A stretch of 64,000 nucleotides of DNA from Actinomyces massiliensis 4401292. GTDB lineage: Bacteria > Actinomycetota > Actinomycetes > Actinomycetales > Actinomycetaceae. Position 1 is the stretch's first letter, and each line of letters begins with the position of its first letter. The notes beneath the pieces were generated by a model. That model did not search any database, was not told the DNA's origin, and was given only the letters and a program-made list of their open reading frames with translations. Below, in pieces: positions 23,816 to 33,789 of this stretch. Where the stretch lies: the NCBI RefSeq assembly GCF_000269805.1, contig NZ_JH711481.1, positions 783,785 to 847,784 on the forward strand, given 5' to 3'. Made by a program: the position numbers and the translations under genes.

Positions 23816-25188
23816 GCCTCCTCGGCACCGTCCTGATCGCGACCTTCATCGGACAGTTCGACTTCTTCGTCGTCAACGTGGCGGCCCCGGGCATCCAGAC
23901 GAGTCTGGGCGCCGGCAACACCGCGCTGGAGCTGGTGGTCGCCGGTTATGCCTTCATGTACGCGGCGGGTCTGGTGACGGGCGGCCGCCTTGGTGATCTG
24001 CTCGGGCGCCGCCGGGTGTTCATCGCCGGGCTGACGGCCTTCGCGGTGACGTCGGCGCTGTGCGGGCCGGCTCCGAACGCCGGTGTTCTCATCGCCTGCC
24101 GGGTCATGCAGGGCCTGAGCGCGGCGGTCATGCTCCCCCAGGCGCTGGCGTTCATCAACACGGTCGTCGCGCCGGAACGACGAGGATGGGCGATGGGGTG
24201 GTTCGGCGTCGCCTCGGGCGTCGGCTCCATCGCCGGGCAGGGGCTGGGGGGCTTCCTCGTGCAGGCGAACCCCTGGGGCCTCGGGTGGCGGCTCGTCTTC
24301 CTGGTGAACGTGCCCATCATGCTGATCGCCATCATCGCGTCCCTCCGTTATCTGCCTTCTGTGTCGTCGCGGGGTGAGAACAGCGTCGATGGAATCGGGG
24401 CCCTGGCCGTCTTCGTCGGCGTGGCGGGACTGATGGGGACCGCACTTCTCGCTCAGTACCAACGCCCCAGGATCGCCATCGCCTCGGGAGTCCTCGGGCT
24501 GATCGTCCTCGCGGTCACCATCCGCAGTCAGGCGAGCCGCGTTGCGAAAGAGCTCCCCGTCACGTTGAATCCGAGACTGCTCCTGGTGCGATCGATGCGT
24601 CTGGGCAGCGTCGCCTCCGGGGCCTTCATGGCCTACTTCGCGAGCTTCATGTTCGTCCTGACCGTCGTGCTGCAGCGCTACTGCGACCTCACCCCGATCC
24701 AGGCCGGTCTGGTCTTCCTCCCCTCGGGCGCGACCTTCATGATCAGTTCGCTGGCCGGGTCCAGCCAGGTGCGCAAGCACCTTCGCGAAAGCCTCATGCT
24801 CGGGTGCGGGATCACCAGCATCGGGCTCGGCGTGATAGTAATCGCGATTCTGGCCGGTTCTTCTGCGAGCATTCTGCCGTGGTGGCTGGCGGCCGCCGTC
24901 AGCCTGACCGGGTTCGGCAACGGCTTGATCCTTCCGACGCTCACCGGACTCTCACTGTCGGAGGTCGCTCCCAAGCAGGCGGGAATGGCGAGCGGAGTCG
25001 TCACGATCCTTCAGCAATTCGGCGCGTCGCTCGGTGTGGTGATAGTAGGAGCCATCTTCTACGGTTTCGCAACGAAGAACATGATAAACGGGATGACCGC
25101 ATCCACCATCATCCACATCCTGCTCGTCGCGCTGGTCGGATTCACGTGCTGGAGGGCCACGATCAAGCAGGAGGCGACGGCGCTTTAG
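23791..25188 (+). CDS. MFS transporter, DHA2-like drug exporter
   Basis: The 465-residue protein has about 14 hydrophobic helices. It shows GRLGDLLGRRRVF (motif A after helix 2), the helix 1 pattern TFIGQFDFFVVNVAAP and RVMQGLSAAVMLPQALAFI. It should export a drug or metabolite by proton antiport. ATG 23791 is the only Met placed at the family's usual N-terminus, but no Shine-Dalgarno precedes it and it sits in the loop of a perfect palindrome; GGAGG occurs after it. Convergent with the Rrf2 remnant, which may once have regulated it. Confidence 0.82.
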   Translation: MTSTIDRRRLLGTVLIATFIGQFDFFVVNVAAPGIQTSLGAGNTALELVVAGYAFMYAAGLVTGGRLGDLLGRRRVFIAGLTAFAVTSALCGPAPNAGVLIACRVMQGLSAAVMLPQALAFINTVVAPERRGWAMGWFGVASGVGSIAGQGLGGFLVQANPWGLGWRLVFLVNVPIMLIAIIASLRYLPSVSSRGENSVDGIGALAVFVGVAGLMGTALLAQYQRPRIAIASGVLGLIVLAVTIRSQASRVAKELPVTLNPRLLLVRSMRLGSVASGAFMAYFASFMFVLTVVLQRYCDLTPIQAGLVFLPSGATFMISSLAGSSQVRKHLRESLMLGCGITSIGLGVIVIAILAGSSASILPWWLAAAVSLTGFGNGLILPTLTGLSLSEVAPKQAGMASGVVTILQQFGASLGVVIVGAIFYGFATKNMINGMTASTIIHILLVALVGFTCWRATIKQEATAL

Positions 25189-25260
25189 AATATGAGACCT
25201 ATTCGTGGGGTGTAGGCGAATATGAGTCCGAAGGCTGCTGATGATGGTTGCTGGAGCGAC

Positions 25261-25565
25261 TCATACCTTTGATAGGAAGGCTGACGTTCTCGCCTTGAGG
25301 GAGTCCGGAAGAACCTCGACGAATGCGGCGACGGTACGCCCCGCCATCTCGGCGCGCCATGCGGCGTCGGCCTGGTCGACCAAGGAGTGGACAATGCACT
25401 TGTGCTGGCACTCCTCCGGCGTCGCGGCTCCTATTCCTTGTCGTCGAATCTCTTGACAGGTGAATGCCGGTGCCGAGCCCTCGATGGCCTCAAACACGCT
25501 CAGGGTGGTGATCTTCTCGGCGGGGCAGCCGGACGATACCCTCCGCGAGGGTCCGTTGTCGCCAG
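25261..25565 (-). pseudogene. Rrf2-family regulator remnant, 5' end lost to the IS
   Basis: The minus strand encodes RGGYRPAA in one frame and PAEKITTLSVFEAIEG...CQHKCIVHSLVDQADAAW in the next, matching the GGYRLA..EITLLDVVEAIEG segment and cysteine-rich loop of Rrf2/NsrR/IscR regulators. The frames switch near 25530, and the HTH half is missing at the boundary with the IS element. Dead gene. Confidence 0.7.
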
Positions 25566-27274
25566 GCCTGACTCGTGACACCTTAGTGCCCTGGGGACTG
25601 TAGGGATTTGAGGATGCTGGTTGCGGTTGGGGTGATTTGGGGTTGGGCAGCGATCTTATGACCGTTGAGGTTGATGGTGACGTCCTGGAGAGGCTTGAGG
25701 GTACGGATGATGCGTTTGATGCTGATCCCAGTGACCTCCTGAAGATAGCGGGCGACGGCCAGGGCGGCCATGACCACGGTCAGGTGCGCCTCACTAGCAT
25801 CGCACTGATGGTGGAAGACCGGCCGGGCTCTCAGGTCGTGCTTGCTCATCCGAAATGACTGCTCGACGTGCCACAGCTCGTGATACGAGGAGACCACCTC
25901 ACCGGCATCCATCAAGCGTGCAGGAACGAAAGGTGACATACCCCTTGAGCCCCACCAGCGACCTGGCCCGGGCCAAGGACGCCTCATCGAGCACCTGATC
26001 GCCTTTATGGACGGTGACGAACCGCGTGCCCTTGGGACGCTTCTCGCCGGCGATGACGGCCCGGGCCCGGTTGGCCTGGGCGGTCAGGGCCTGAGCGTCC
26101 CTGGCGGCGCGCTTCTTGGAGTAGGCCCACACTGCTCTCCATGAGCCCGGGTGAGTGTCCGGGTCCCAGATGGGCTCACGACGCTTGCTGACGTCCCGCT
26201 CGCTCCTGGAGCCTTTCTTGGGGGTGATGGTGTCAATGAGCCGCCCATCGGTGAAGGCGTCCCCGCTCCAGCGGAAGTGGGCCTCAAGGTCACCTGGGGC
26301 CCGGACCTGGCGGGCCCCGACAATGAACCGCAGCCTCGCCTCATGCAGAGACTTGAGGTTGGTCGCTGAGAGCATGCCGGCATCAGCGACGATGACGAGC
26401 TCCTCGATACCGTGAGCGGCCTGGAAGGCCTCCACGATGGGGATGATCGTGGTGGTCTCGGCCTTGTTCCCTTCCCAGCACCCGATTCTCAGAGGGAAAC
26501 CACGGCGGTCGACCAGCAGGCCGACGATGACCTGGGGATCGACCCGCCTCTCCTTGGAGTAACCCACCCGCCGCAGGTCGTCCTCCTTCTCGGCCTCGAA
26601 ATAGAGCGTGGTGACGTCCTACAGGCACAGGGCCAGACCGGAGGTGCTGGTGACGTGCTCGAACAAGGCCTGAGAGATCGCCTCACGGTAGCCCCGCTCC
26701 TGAGCCCGGGCCAGGGAGCGGAACAAGGTCCGCACGGTGACCGGCTCCAGGCCCAGGTCACTCAGCACCCGGGGGACCTGGGCCTTGGAGGACGGCTCGA
26801 CCAGACGCGCCAGAACCATCTGCTCAAAGGCCCGATCACCCCCGACCGCCTCACCCAGCCCCAGACGCCTGTAGGCGCCGTGCAGGACCTCCCACAACAA
26901 CCTGGAGTGCTTGGACTCCACCGCGGTAGTAGCCAGGCCGGTGCGTCCCGGTGCCGGCTCCAGGGACTCCAGGTCCAGCAGCCCCTGGCCCTGCCAGGCG
27001 GCGATCTTCTGCCGACCGGCCTCCAGCAGGGCCTCCAGCTCCGTCTCGTCGTGGGCTGAGCCCAGGTGCTCCACGATCCGGCGCACACCACCGGACTTGG
27101 ACACGATCTGAACGGCCGTGGCCCCTGAGGCTGTCTTGACCTTGCGCACAAACGGGCTCACACCAGCCCACCATACGGGCTCTTAGTGCCCCACCACCAG
27201 ACCCCCAACACCGCAATACCAACGAAAACTCACGCCGAGTCACCGAAAACCCACCAAGGTGTCACGAGTCAGGC
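25566..27274 (-). mobile_element. IS1634-type insertion sequence, about 1.7 kb, defective
   Basis: Terminal inverted repeats of 23 bp (25566-25588 and 27252-27274; core GACTCGTGACACCTT) match at 22 of 23 positions. They enclose a single broken transposase. No target duplication is obvious. Insertion removed the start of an Rrf2-type gene. Confidence 0.8.
25583..27161 (-). pseudogene. IS1634-family DDE transposase, nonsense plus frameshift
   Basis: Conceptually joined, the protein runs from MSPFVRKVKTASGATAVQIV through YSKERRVDPQVIVGLLVD and ELVIVADAGMLSATNL to ELWHVEQSFRMSKHDLRARPVFH, the order of IS1634/IS1549 transposases (DDE fold with a late E in HVEQSFR). TAG at 26619-26621 replaces Tyr in LCL(Y)DVTTLYFEAE. 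A frameshift near 25930, after LVGLKGYV, separates the last third. Full length would be about 520 residues. The element cannot transpose alone. Confidence 0.85.
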
Positions 27275-27470
27275 AGGACCGCTGACGCGTCCGTGCAGCA
27301 CCCTCCTCCGGCAGGCCGGCGAGATTGAGCCGGATCGCCTCAGGCCCATAGCGCAAGGGGCCGGAGGTACCGACGCCGAGCCGCAACGACGACACTCTCT
27401 TATGCCAGCTCATGGAGACGATTCAGGAAATTTCTTCCCATTTGGACGCGCTCCCACGTAGCATGGATTC

Positions 27471-28772
27471 ATGTTGCTCGACTTCACCGTGGCGAACTAC
27501 CGCTGCTACGCCGAGGAGACGACCCTCGATCTCACCCGGGGCTCGCTCAAGACCCTGATGCCGCGCGCCGGCTCGTCGTGGAAGGAGCAGACATGGCGTG
27601 TGGCGGCGGTCTTCGGCGCCAACGCCTCCGGCAAGTCGACCCTCCTGGATGCGCTCGACTGCCTCCACCACGCCGTCGGCGGCCAGCGGAATATCCTGCA
27701 CCAGCCCTTCAGCCTCGATCACGACCACGTGGCGCAGCCCTCCCGCTTCTCCATCGGTTTCACCCACGAGAATGAGCGCTACAGCTACAGCATCGAGGCG
27801 CACCACTGGGGCATCTCGCGTGAGGAGCTCTGGGCCGCGGGCCAGCGCTGGCGCAAGGTCTTCATACGCACGCAGGCCCCCGAGGATGACGAGCCCACGA
27901 TCGAGGCCGGCACCACCCTCAAGGGAGCCACGAACGAGGTCCGTCGGATCACGACGCCGCAGGACCTCTTCCTCGCCGTGGCTCTTAAGTACAAGCACAC
28001 CGCCCTCGCTCCGATCGCGCATAGCCTGCGAGACATGCGCTTCATCCACCACAGCGATGAGGAGCGCGGCTCGCGCCTGCAGTGGGTGATGAGCCGGCTC
28101 GCGGACGCCCCCAAGCAGTGGACGGGCATCGTGAACGCCATTGCCGGGGCCGCCGATCTCGGCATCGTCGGTCTTGAGCTCGAGGAGCGCGAGGTCCCTC
28201 CGAAGGTGCTTGATCTCCTGCGACGGTTTCCGTGGAGCGAGGACGAGGATGCCGAGGTTCCCGCCGAGGTGCTCAAGGAGCTCCAGCGTCACCTCGTCCT
28301 CCACCACCGCGGGGCTGACGGCGAGGAGTACCGGTTGGCTATCGGCCAGGAGAGTCAGGGCACTCTCACCTGGCTGGCAACGGTCGGTCCCGCCATCGAC
28401 GCCCTGCGACTGGGTCAGATCCTGTGCATCGACGAGCTCGACGCGAGCCTCCACCCGACGCTGACCGCCACGCTGGTGGACATGTTCAAGGATCCGGACC
28501 TCAACGCCCGAGGCGCCCAGATCGTCTTCACAACCCATGACACCGCACTCCTGGACAACTCTCCCGTCCAGCTCCTGGAGGCGGGCGAGGTGTGGATGAG
28601 CGAGAAGTCGCTCTCCGGCGCCAGCGAGCTCTTCTCACTCGCCGACTTCCCCTCCAACCGCAAGGGCACGAACAAGCAGCGCCGCTACCTCGCCGGAGCC
28701 TTCGGCGCCATCCCCCGGGTGGACACCTCCACCCTCCGCCAGTACCTCTCGACGCCGGCGGAGGCGAGGTGA
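27471..28772 (+). CDS. rloA: RloA-like AAA ATPase, second copy
   Basis: This 433-residue protein is co-linear with the ATPase at 11872-13191: MLLDFTVANYRCYAEE, FGANASGKSTLLDALD (Walker A), QILCIDELDASLHPTLTA (Walker B) and FTTHDTALLDNSPVQLLE (switch His). The C-terminus ends in a KQRRYLAGAFGAIPRVD motif shared by both. It would act as the sensor or motor partner of RloB in an abortive-infection-type response. rloB starts 2 bp after its stop. ATG 27471 has no clear Shine-Dalgarno. The remaining 27275-27470 shows no gene. Confidence 0.88.
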   Translation: MLLDFTVANYRCYAEETTLDLTRGSLKTLMPRAGSSWKEQTWRVAAVFGANASGKSTLLDALDCLHHAVGGQRNILHQPFSLDHDHVAQPSRFSIGFTHENERYSYSIEAHHWGISREELWAAGQRWRKVFIRTQAPEDDEPTIEAGTTLKGATNEVRRITTPQDLFLAVALKYKHTALAPIAHSLRDMRFIHHSDEERGSRLQWVMSRLADAPKQWTGIVNAIAGAADLGIVGLELEEREVPPKVLDLLRRFPWSEDEDAEVPAEVLKELQRHLVLHHRGADGEEYRLAIGQESQGTLTWLATVGPAIDALRLGQILCIDELDASLHPTLTATLVDMFKDPDLNARGAQIVFTTHDTALLDNSPVQLLEAGEVWMSEKSLSGASELFSLADFPSNRKGTNKQRRYLAGAFGAIPRVDTSTLRQYLSTPAEAR

Positions 28773-28773
28773 G

Positions 28774-29376
28774 ATGACGCCACCGAGAAAGAAACGACGT
28801 GGTCAGCGAGCTGAGCGGCGCACCGTTCTCCTTGTGACCAACGGACGGGTCACCGAGAACGCCTACCTGCAGCAGCTGTGTCGACGCGTGGACCGCGACA
28901 GAGTCTCAGCCAAAGTGAAGGTCATCGGCGGTGACCCGCTCATGGTCGTCAAGGAGCTCAGCGGGCCTCGGTCAGATCTCAGTGACTACAAGGAGGTGTG
29001 GATCGTCGTCGACCACGACGGCCAGGACCGTCGCCCCTTCCTCGCCGCATGCCGAAAGCTGAGCAGCGAGCAGACGGTTGTCCACGGCGTCGTCTCCGTG
29101 CCCTGCTTCGAGGCCTGGCTCAACGCCCACTACGCGCCCGTGCAGAACTACCAGAGCCAGGCGGACGCGCAGGAGCACTACCTGAAACTGACAGGGCTCA
29201 GCAAGAAGAACGCCAAGACGCTCCCGGGTAGCTTCCCCTGGGATGCGGCCGCGCAGGCCGTGGACAGGTGCCACCTGCCGACGGACGAGCAGCCCGAGAT
29301 CGACGCTCAGGGCACCTGCCCGTCGACGACGATGCCCCACCTGCTCCGCAGTCTCGGACTTCTCAACGATGCCTGA
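28774..29376 (+). CDS. rloB: RloB-like TOPRIM-type effector, intact copy
   Basis: The 200-residue protein has a basic N-terminus, TVLLVTNGRVTENAYLQQL (metal-binding Glu of a TOPRIM-like fold), VWIVVDHDGQDRRPFLAACRK with the DxD, and SVPCFEAWLNAHY with the conserved Trp that is TGA in the other copy. RloB proteins resemble the nuclease halves of OLD/PARIS/AbiL-type systems, so it is the likely RNA- or DNA-cleaving effector. Directly coupled to the upstream ATPase gene. Confidence 0.88.
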   Translation: MTPPRKKRRGQRAERRTVLLVTNGRVTENAYLQQLCRRVDRDRVSAKVKVIGGDPLMVVKELSGPRSDLSDYKEVWIVVDHDGQDRRPFLAACRKLSSEQTVVHGVVSVPCFEAWLNAHYAPVQNYQSQADAQEHYLKLTGLSKKNAKTLPGSFPWDAAAQAVDRCHLPTDEQPEIDAQGTCPSTTMPHLLRSLGLLNDA

Positions 29377-29735
29377 CTCCCACCCGAACCCGCACCGCAG
29401 TCACTGACGGGCAGTCAGGCGCACCGGCCCCAGCCCGAGCCGAGCACGGTCCACCCCTTGGCGGTATCCCACACGAGGTCCTTCACCGCCCACCAACCTC
29501 ATGCACACTGGTTTCACCTGCACCCGCCAGACGATCACCGAGCGCATCAGGGTAAGCCGTAGCACTGTCTCAGCCCCTGCGGGCGACGTCGTCGTCACCT
29601 TGGAGCGTTTCCTGAGCGTACGCGTCACGGACTCTGACGCCATTGTTTGCCGTTACGGGCGCACCGGACGTCTGTCCTCCCACCCGTCCTCAGCGTACGC
29701 GCCACGGCTGGATCCTCGTGCCCTCCGGGCTCGGC

Positions 29736-29903
29736 GACGCCGACCTCGACGGCTGCTTCCGCACGCTCAACCAGATCGGCTACGAGGACCCCATCTCCAT
29801 CGAGTGGGAGGACTCCGGTATGGACCATCTGGCAAGCGTTCCCTTGGTGCTGACGTACGCACGCGAGCACGTCCACAACCTTCCCGCCGCCGCCTTCGAC
29901 GTG
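29736..29903 (+). pseudogene. remnant of a sugar-phosphate isomerase/epimerase
   Basis: The frame encodes DADLDGCFRTLNQIGYEDPISIEWEDSGMD, closely matching the last beta-alpha unit of xylose-isomerase-like TIM barrel proteins (RTLnqiGYdGpisvEWED). Nothing recognisable of the rest of the barrel remains upstream. The region 29377-29735 holds no supported gene. Confidence 0.6.
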
Positions 29904-29948
29904 CTCCTGAGAGTCCTCGACCGACGGAAGGGACCACCGGTCGAGAGT

Positions 29949-29981
29949 GTTATTGACTCACATAACGTTACTGACTAACAT
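29949..29981 (+). promoter_or_regulatory. leaderless tetR promoter with operator repeats
   Basis: TTGACT (29953) and TAACAT (29976) are spaced by 17 bp; the ATG at 29989 is at the expected transcription start. Direct repeats GTTATTGACT (29949) and GTTACTGACT (29967), 18 bp apart, overlap both boxes and are candidate TetR sites. Confidence 0.65.
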
Positions 29982-29988
29982 CGATTTC

Positions 29989-30642
29989 ATGACTCCTCGC
30001 CCCTCGACGACCGACCTGCTCCGACGGACCGCACTGAGGATGTTCGCCGAGCAGGGGTACGACGCCGTCCCGGTCACCGCCATCGCCAAGGCCGCCGGAG
30101 TCTCCCACATGACCTTCTTCCGGCACTTCCCCGCCAAGGAGGCCGTGGTGGTGAGCGACCTGTTCGATCCGCTCATCGCCGAGGCGGTGCGCGCCCAGCC
30201 GCGGCGGTGGCGGCCCCTGACCCGGGCGGTGCGCGGCCTCATCGCGGCGATGGGCGACGAGGCGGCGCACGAGGAGATGTCCTCGTGGGAGTTCCACGAA
30301 CGCGTTCGGCTGGCGGCTCGCACCCCGTCCCTGACGGCCGCCGTGCGGGCTGCGAGCCAGGAGACCGAGCGCGCCATTGCCGAAGCCCTCATCGTCCCGG
30401 GCACCGACGACGCGGCGGCGCGGGCCGCAGCCGGCGCCGTCATGGGGGCCGCGAGCAGCCTCCTGCTCGCCTGGGCGGAGGGAAGCAGTTTCCCCGCCAG
30501 AGCCACGACCGCTGCGCCCGACGCAGCAGCCGGCGCAGCGACCAACGCGCCCGACACAGCAAGTGGCACAGCAACCTGCGCAACCGGCGATGCGGCAACC
30601 GCCCTCAGCCGGGGCCTTCTTACCCTCCTGGGGGAATCATGA
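29989..30642 (+). CDS. TetR-family regulator of the ABC exporter operon
   Basis: The 217-residue protein has an N-terminal HTH, YDAVPVTAIAKAAGVSHMTFFRHFPAKEAVV (about residues 22-52), and a ligand domain, ending in an Ala/Thr/Asp-rich segment (about 165-200) that looks like a flexible insert. ATG 29989 is preferred because the promoter places the transcript start there. The stop overlaps the ATPase gene start (ATGA). It probably represses the operon until a substrate of the exporter binds. Confidence 0.85.
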   Translation: MTPRPSTTDLLRRTALRMFAEQGYDAVPVTAIAKAAGVSHMTFFRHFPAKEAVVVSDLFDPLIAEAVRAQPRRWRPLTRAVRGLIAAMGDEAAHEEMSSWEFHERVRLAARTPSLTAAVRAASQETERAIAEALIVPGTDDAAARAAAGAVMGAASSLLLAWAEGSSFPARATTAAPDAAAGAATNAPDTASGTATCATGDAATALSRGLLTLLGES

Positions 30643-31548
30643 GGGGCGCGGCGGCGTCGGCCCTGGCGGTTGAGGGTATCCGCGTCGACCTGCGAGGGAA
30701 GCCCGTCCTGCGCGGCCTCGACCTCTCGGTCGCCGAGGGCGAGTGCCGCGCAGTCGTGGGTCTCAACGGCGCCGGGAAGACGACGACCTTGCGCGTCATC
30801 CTGGGCATGCTGCGCCCCGAGGCCGGGAGAGTCCTCCTGCACGGCCGCGACATCACCTCCTCCCCCCAGGGGCATATGGCGGCGGGTCGGCCACCTGGTG
30901 GAGACACCGCTGTCCTACCCCGAGCTCACCGCACGGCAGAACATCGAGGCATCCGCCCGCCTGCACGGAGCCGATCCCGAGCGCGCCGGGAGGGCCGCGT
31001 CGCGGATGAGTGAGACGCTGGCGCTGACCGACTGGCTCGATACACCCGTGCGCCGCCTGTCGCTGGGCGCTCGCCAGAAGGTGGGACTGGTCGGAGCCCT
31101 GGCGCATGAGCCGAGCCTCGTCGTCCTCGATGAGCCGACCAACGGACTGGACCCGCTCGCCGTCGTCGGATTCCGGGAGCTCCTGCGGGAGGTGACGCAG
31201 CGCGGCGGCTCCGTGCTCGTGACCGGGCACCACTTCGATGAGCTCACGCGGATCGCCGACCGGGTCGACGTCCTGCACCGGGGTCGGGTCATCGACACGC
31301 TGACGCCCGGCGGGCCCAGCGGCGCTGACAGACCCGGCAAGTCCTGCGAACCCGGCAGACTCAGCGAGCCCGGCGGCGCCGACCTCGAGCGCGTCTTCTT
31401 CGACGCTGTTCTGGCGGCGGATCGGGCGGCCCTGGAGCCCGACTCGGGGAGGCCCGTCCGAGCCGGGCGACCCACCGGGCGCTCGGCCCCGCGCGGGCGA
31501 CTTCCCCGAGCCGGGCGGCCCGGGGAACGGCGGGAGACCTCACGATGA
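30639..31548 (+). pseudogene. ABC transporter ATPase with +1 frameshift in a C6 run
   Basis: From ATG 30639 the frame gives LNGAGKTTTLRVILGMLRPEAGRVLLHGRDITSS (Walker A). The correct frame then shifts, and the +1 frame continues RGIWRRVGHLVETPLSYPEL, RLSLGARQKVGLVGALAHEPSLVVLDEPTNGLDPLAV (signature and Walker B) and VTGHHFDEL. One C too many in CCCCCC (30862-30867) accounts for it. Corrected length is about 302 residues, normal for a DrrA/CcmA-like ATPase. This may be a true mutation, phase-variable slippage or a sequencing error; otherwise the gene looks functional and its neighbours are intact. Confidence 0.8.
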
Positions 31549-32318
31549 TGACGGATCCCCGGACTCGCACGGTCATCATCGGTCTCGAGGCTCGCAAATT
31601 GGTTCGCGCCACGGTGACACGCGTGGCAACCGTCGCCTGCCTGGTTCTCGTCACGGTCACCACGGCCGGCGGTTACGCCGCCGCGATGCACGCCAGCGAC
31701 ACCGACATAGGCCGCAAGGCGGCCTCGCTGGTGACCTCGCCCGGCTGGGGCGGCTACACCGGTCTGGGGGCGACGAGCGTCAGCGTGACGATGCTCCTGG
31801 CGGCGGGCGTCGTGATGTCGTGGAGCGTGGGTCGGGAGTTCACCGATGGCACCATTGTGGGTCTGTTCTCCATCCCACCCGCCTTGCGCGCCATCGTCGC
31901 GGCGAAGATGGCGGCGACCCTGGGCTGGGCGGCACTGCTGGGAGTCGGCGAGGCGGTCCTGCTGACGACGACGGGGCTGATACTCGGCCTGGGGCCGGCG
32001 GGAGCCGCCAGCTGCTTCGCGGTGCTGGCGCTCGTCGCCGTCCTGCTCAGCGCGGGAGTCCTGCCGGTCATGTGGGCGGCGACCCACTGGCGTGGCTATC
32101 TGGCAGGGATCGGCTTCACGCTGGCGATCCTGGTCGCCACCAATCTGGCCGCCGGCTTCGGGCTGGGCGCCTGCACCCCGTGGTCGATCCCGGTTGTCTG
32201 GGCCGCGCGCCATGAGGAGGTCAGCACATTGCTGCTGGTGGCACCCGTGGTCGCCGGCGCGATCGGCGCCTGGCTCACACTCCGGTCCTGGGACCGGCTG
32301 CAACTGGGCGCGGACTGA
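31545..32318 (+). CDS. ABC-2 type membrane permease
   Basis: This 257-residue protein has about six hydrophobic helices and the ABC-2 feature MSWSVGREFTDGTIVGLFSIPPALRAIVAAKM. It overlaps the ATPase stop by ATGA and completes the TetR-ATPase-permease operon, which probably exports a drug, peptide or lipid. No start other than ATG 31545 is needed. A lone permease implies a homodimer. Confidence 0.82.
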   Translation: MMTDPRTRTVIIGLEARKLVRATVTRVATVACLVLVTVTTAGGYAAAMHASDTDIGRKAASLVTSPGWGGYTGLGATSVSVTMLLAAGVVMSWSVGREFTDGTIVGLFSIPPALRAIVAAKMAATLGWAALLGVGEAVLLTTTGLILGLGPAGAASCFAVLALVAVLLSAGVLPVMWAATHWRGYLAGIGFTLAILVATNLAAGFGLGACTPWSIPVVWAARHEEVSTLLLVAPVVAGAIGAWLTLRSWDRLQLGAD

Positions 32319-32395
32319 CCGCAAGGCCGCACGACACTCACTGTCGTATCGCACGCGGCCCGTCCGACGCCCCGTCACGACGAGGAGGCGGCCTC

Positions 32396-33355
32396 CTACT
32401 GCGCCGCCGCGAGAATGACTGCGCCCTTCTCCGGGGGCCGGCCCTCCCCCACAACGCTTCCGTCCTTCATATCGAAGCGAACCTCATCCGAACCGGACTC
32501 GTCCCAGGCTGTCGAGAGCTCAACACCCTGAAGGACTTGATTCCCGAGGACAACAGCCAGCACCCTCGCAGCGGCATCGGAGTCGAGGCCGTCCTCGTAG
32601 TTCCCGAAGGCGGCCACACGCAGTTGGACCTGAGCATGCACGAAGTCCATGTCATCCAATTCGATCGACGCCCCCTCCCTGTTTCTGTCGGCTGGAGACA
32701 TCGCCTCGAAGACCCGCTCGAGCGGAACGGAGCTGAGATCAGCGTGCCCAGTATACCGGGTACTCACGCTCAGCCCGCCAATGCGAATATGCCGTTCGAA
32801 GTCCCGGTGACTGAGTGACAACGCATCGGAGGAAGGGGGAGCCATCCAGTTATCCGGGAAATTATCAACGGCGCGATACCGCACCAGGGTTCCACCCGAG
32901 CCGACCTCGATGCCGTCAACCGCGGGCGTGCAGAGCCCGGCGACCGTCTCGACCGCTTTCGTCGCATCCGTCGCCTTACTGCTCCACCTGACGTCGGTGG
33001 ACCCTTGCACCCAGGCGACCTCCATATCCACCGTCTGAGATTCAGCGATTTCCGCAACCTTGTCGAATGATTCGCCCACCACGGTGATCAGAGCATCCTG
33101 GGGCGGATCGTCGCTCAGCCTCACGCGAACCGTCCAGCGATAGCCCTGGTCGCCGAGGAGCTCGACGTAGACCTCGACCGAGTCAACGCCCTTCAGGCCG
33201 AGAAGATACTCCCTCACCCTTCGCTCCTTATTGGAATTCGAAAGCCCACAACCGGGCACCGCGCTAACAGCAACAGCGCCGATCATCAGCGACAGCGCGC
33301 GCCGCCGATTGAGCCGATTGAAACGACTCGCAGAGCTCGCGGCACAGACGTTCAA
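32396..33355 (-). CDS. lipoprotein of unknown function
   Basis: This 319-residue protein has an Arg-rich N-region (RFNRLNRRRALSLMIGAVAVSAVPGC) ending in a lipobox; the RR pair suggests possible Tat export. The mature part holds repeated alpha/beta units (VREYLLGLKGVDSVEVYVELL; LEIARD-like helices), reminiscent of sensor or binding domains built from short repeats. I do not recognise the family. It stands alone, convergent with the ABC permease. Confidence 0.65.
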   Translation of the reverse strand: MNVCAASSASRFNRLNRRRALSLMIGAVAVSAVPGCGLSNSNKERRVREYLLGLKGVDSVEVYVELLGDQGYRWTVRVRLSDDPPQDALITVVGESFDKVAEIAESQTVDMEVAWVQGSTDVRWSSKATDATKAVETVAGLCTPAVDGIEVGSGGTLVRYRAVDNFPDNWMAPPSSDALSLSHRDFERHIRIGGLSVSTRYTGHADLSSVPLERVFEAMSPADRNREGASIELDDMDFVHAQVQLRVAAFGNYEDGLDSDAAARVLAVVLGNQVLQGVELSTAWDESGSDEVRFDMKDGSVVGEGRPPEKGAVILAAAQ

Positions 33356-33635
33356 AGGATCACCTCAGCAAAAACAGATGTCGCCCAAGAGCACGACATG
33401 GTAGGCCAGCACGCCGGCGATCAGCCAGGTTTTCTCACTGAGGCGGGGATGCGGGCGTCCTGTCGCACCCGCACCGCCCTCGACGTCCCCATCTCCACCG
33501 TTGCGGACCATCAGCGAGCCACGATGCCACCGTAGAATCTCAGCACGGCCCGCGGAACGGGGAGGACTGCCCGTGCCTCACCAGTTCCGACGCTACCGGT
33601 GCTCAGGCGCCGTCTCGTTCCGGCAGCACCCTCAA

Positions 33636-33741
33636 GGGATCGGCAAAGTCGATGGGTAAAGGCATCTGAGCCGGTTGGTCAGAGATGGTGTGTCGCTGAG
33701 ACGGGGGGCGGGCCCCGTGGGGACGATGAATGATGCTTAGC
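33636..33741 (+). repeat. solo end of an ISAs1-type element
   Basis: Begins GATCGGCAAAGTCGATGGG and continues with a GTGTGTCGCTGAGACGG segment and a GGGCCCCGTGGGGACGATGA segment, closely matching 35518-35624 and, more loosely, the left end of the intact ISAs1 element at 35665. No transposase follows. The stretch 33356-33635 holds nothing I can support. Confidence 0.65.
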
Positions 33742-33789
33742 CTCGATCTTTAGGCGAAGCGGCCCCGACCGCGACCTGGCACGGGGCTG

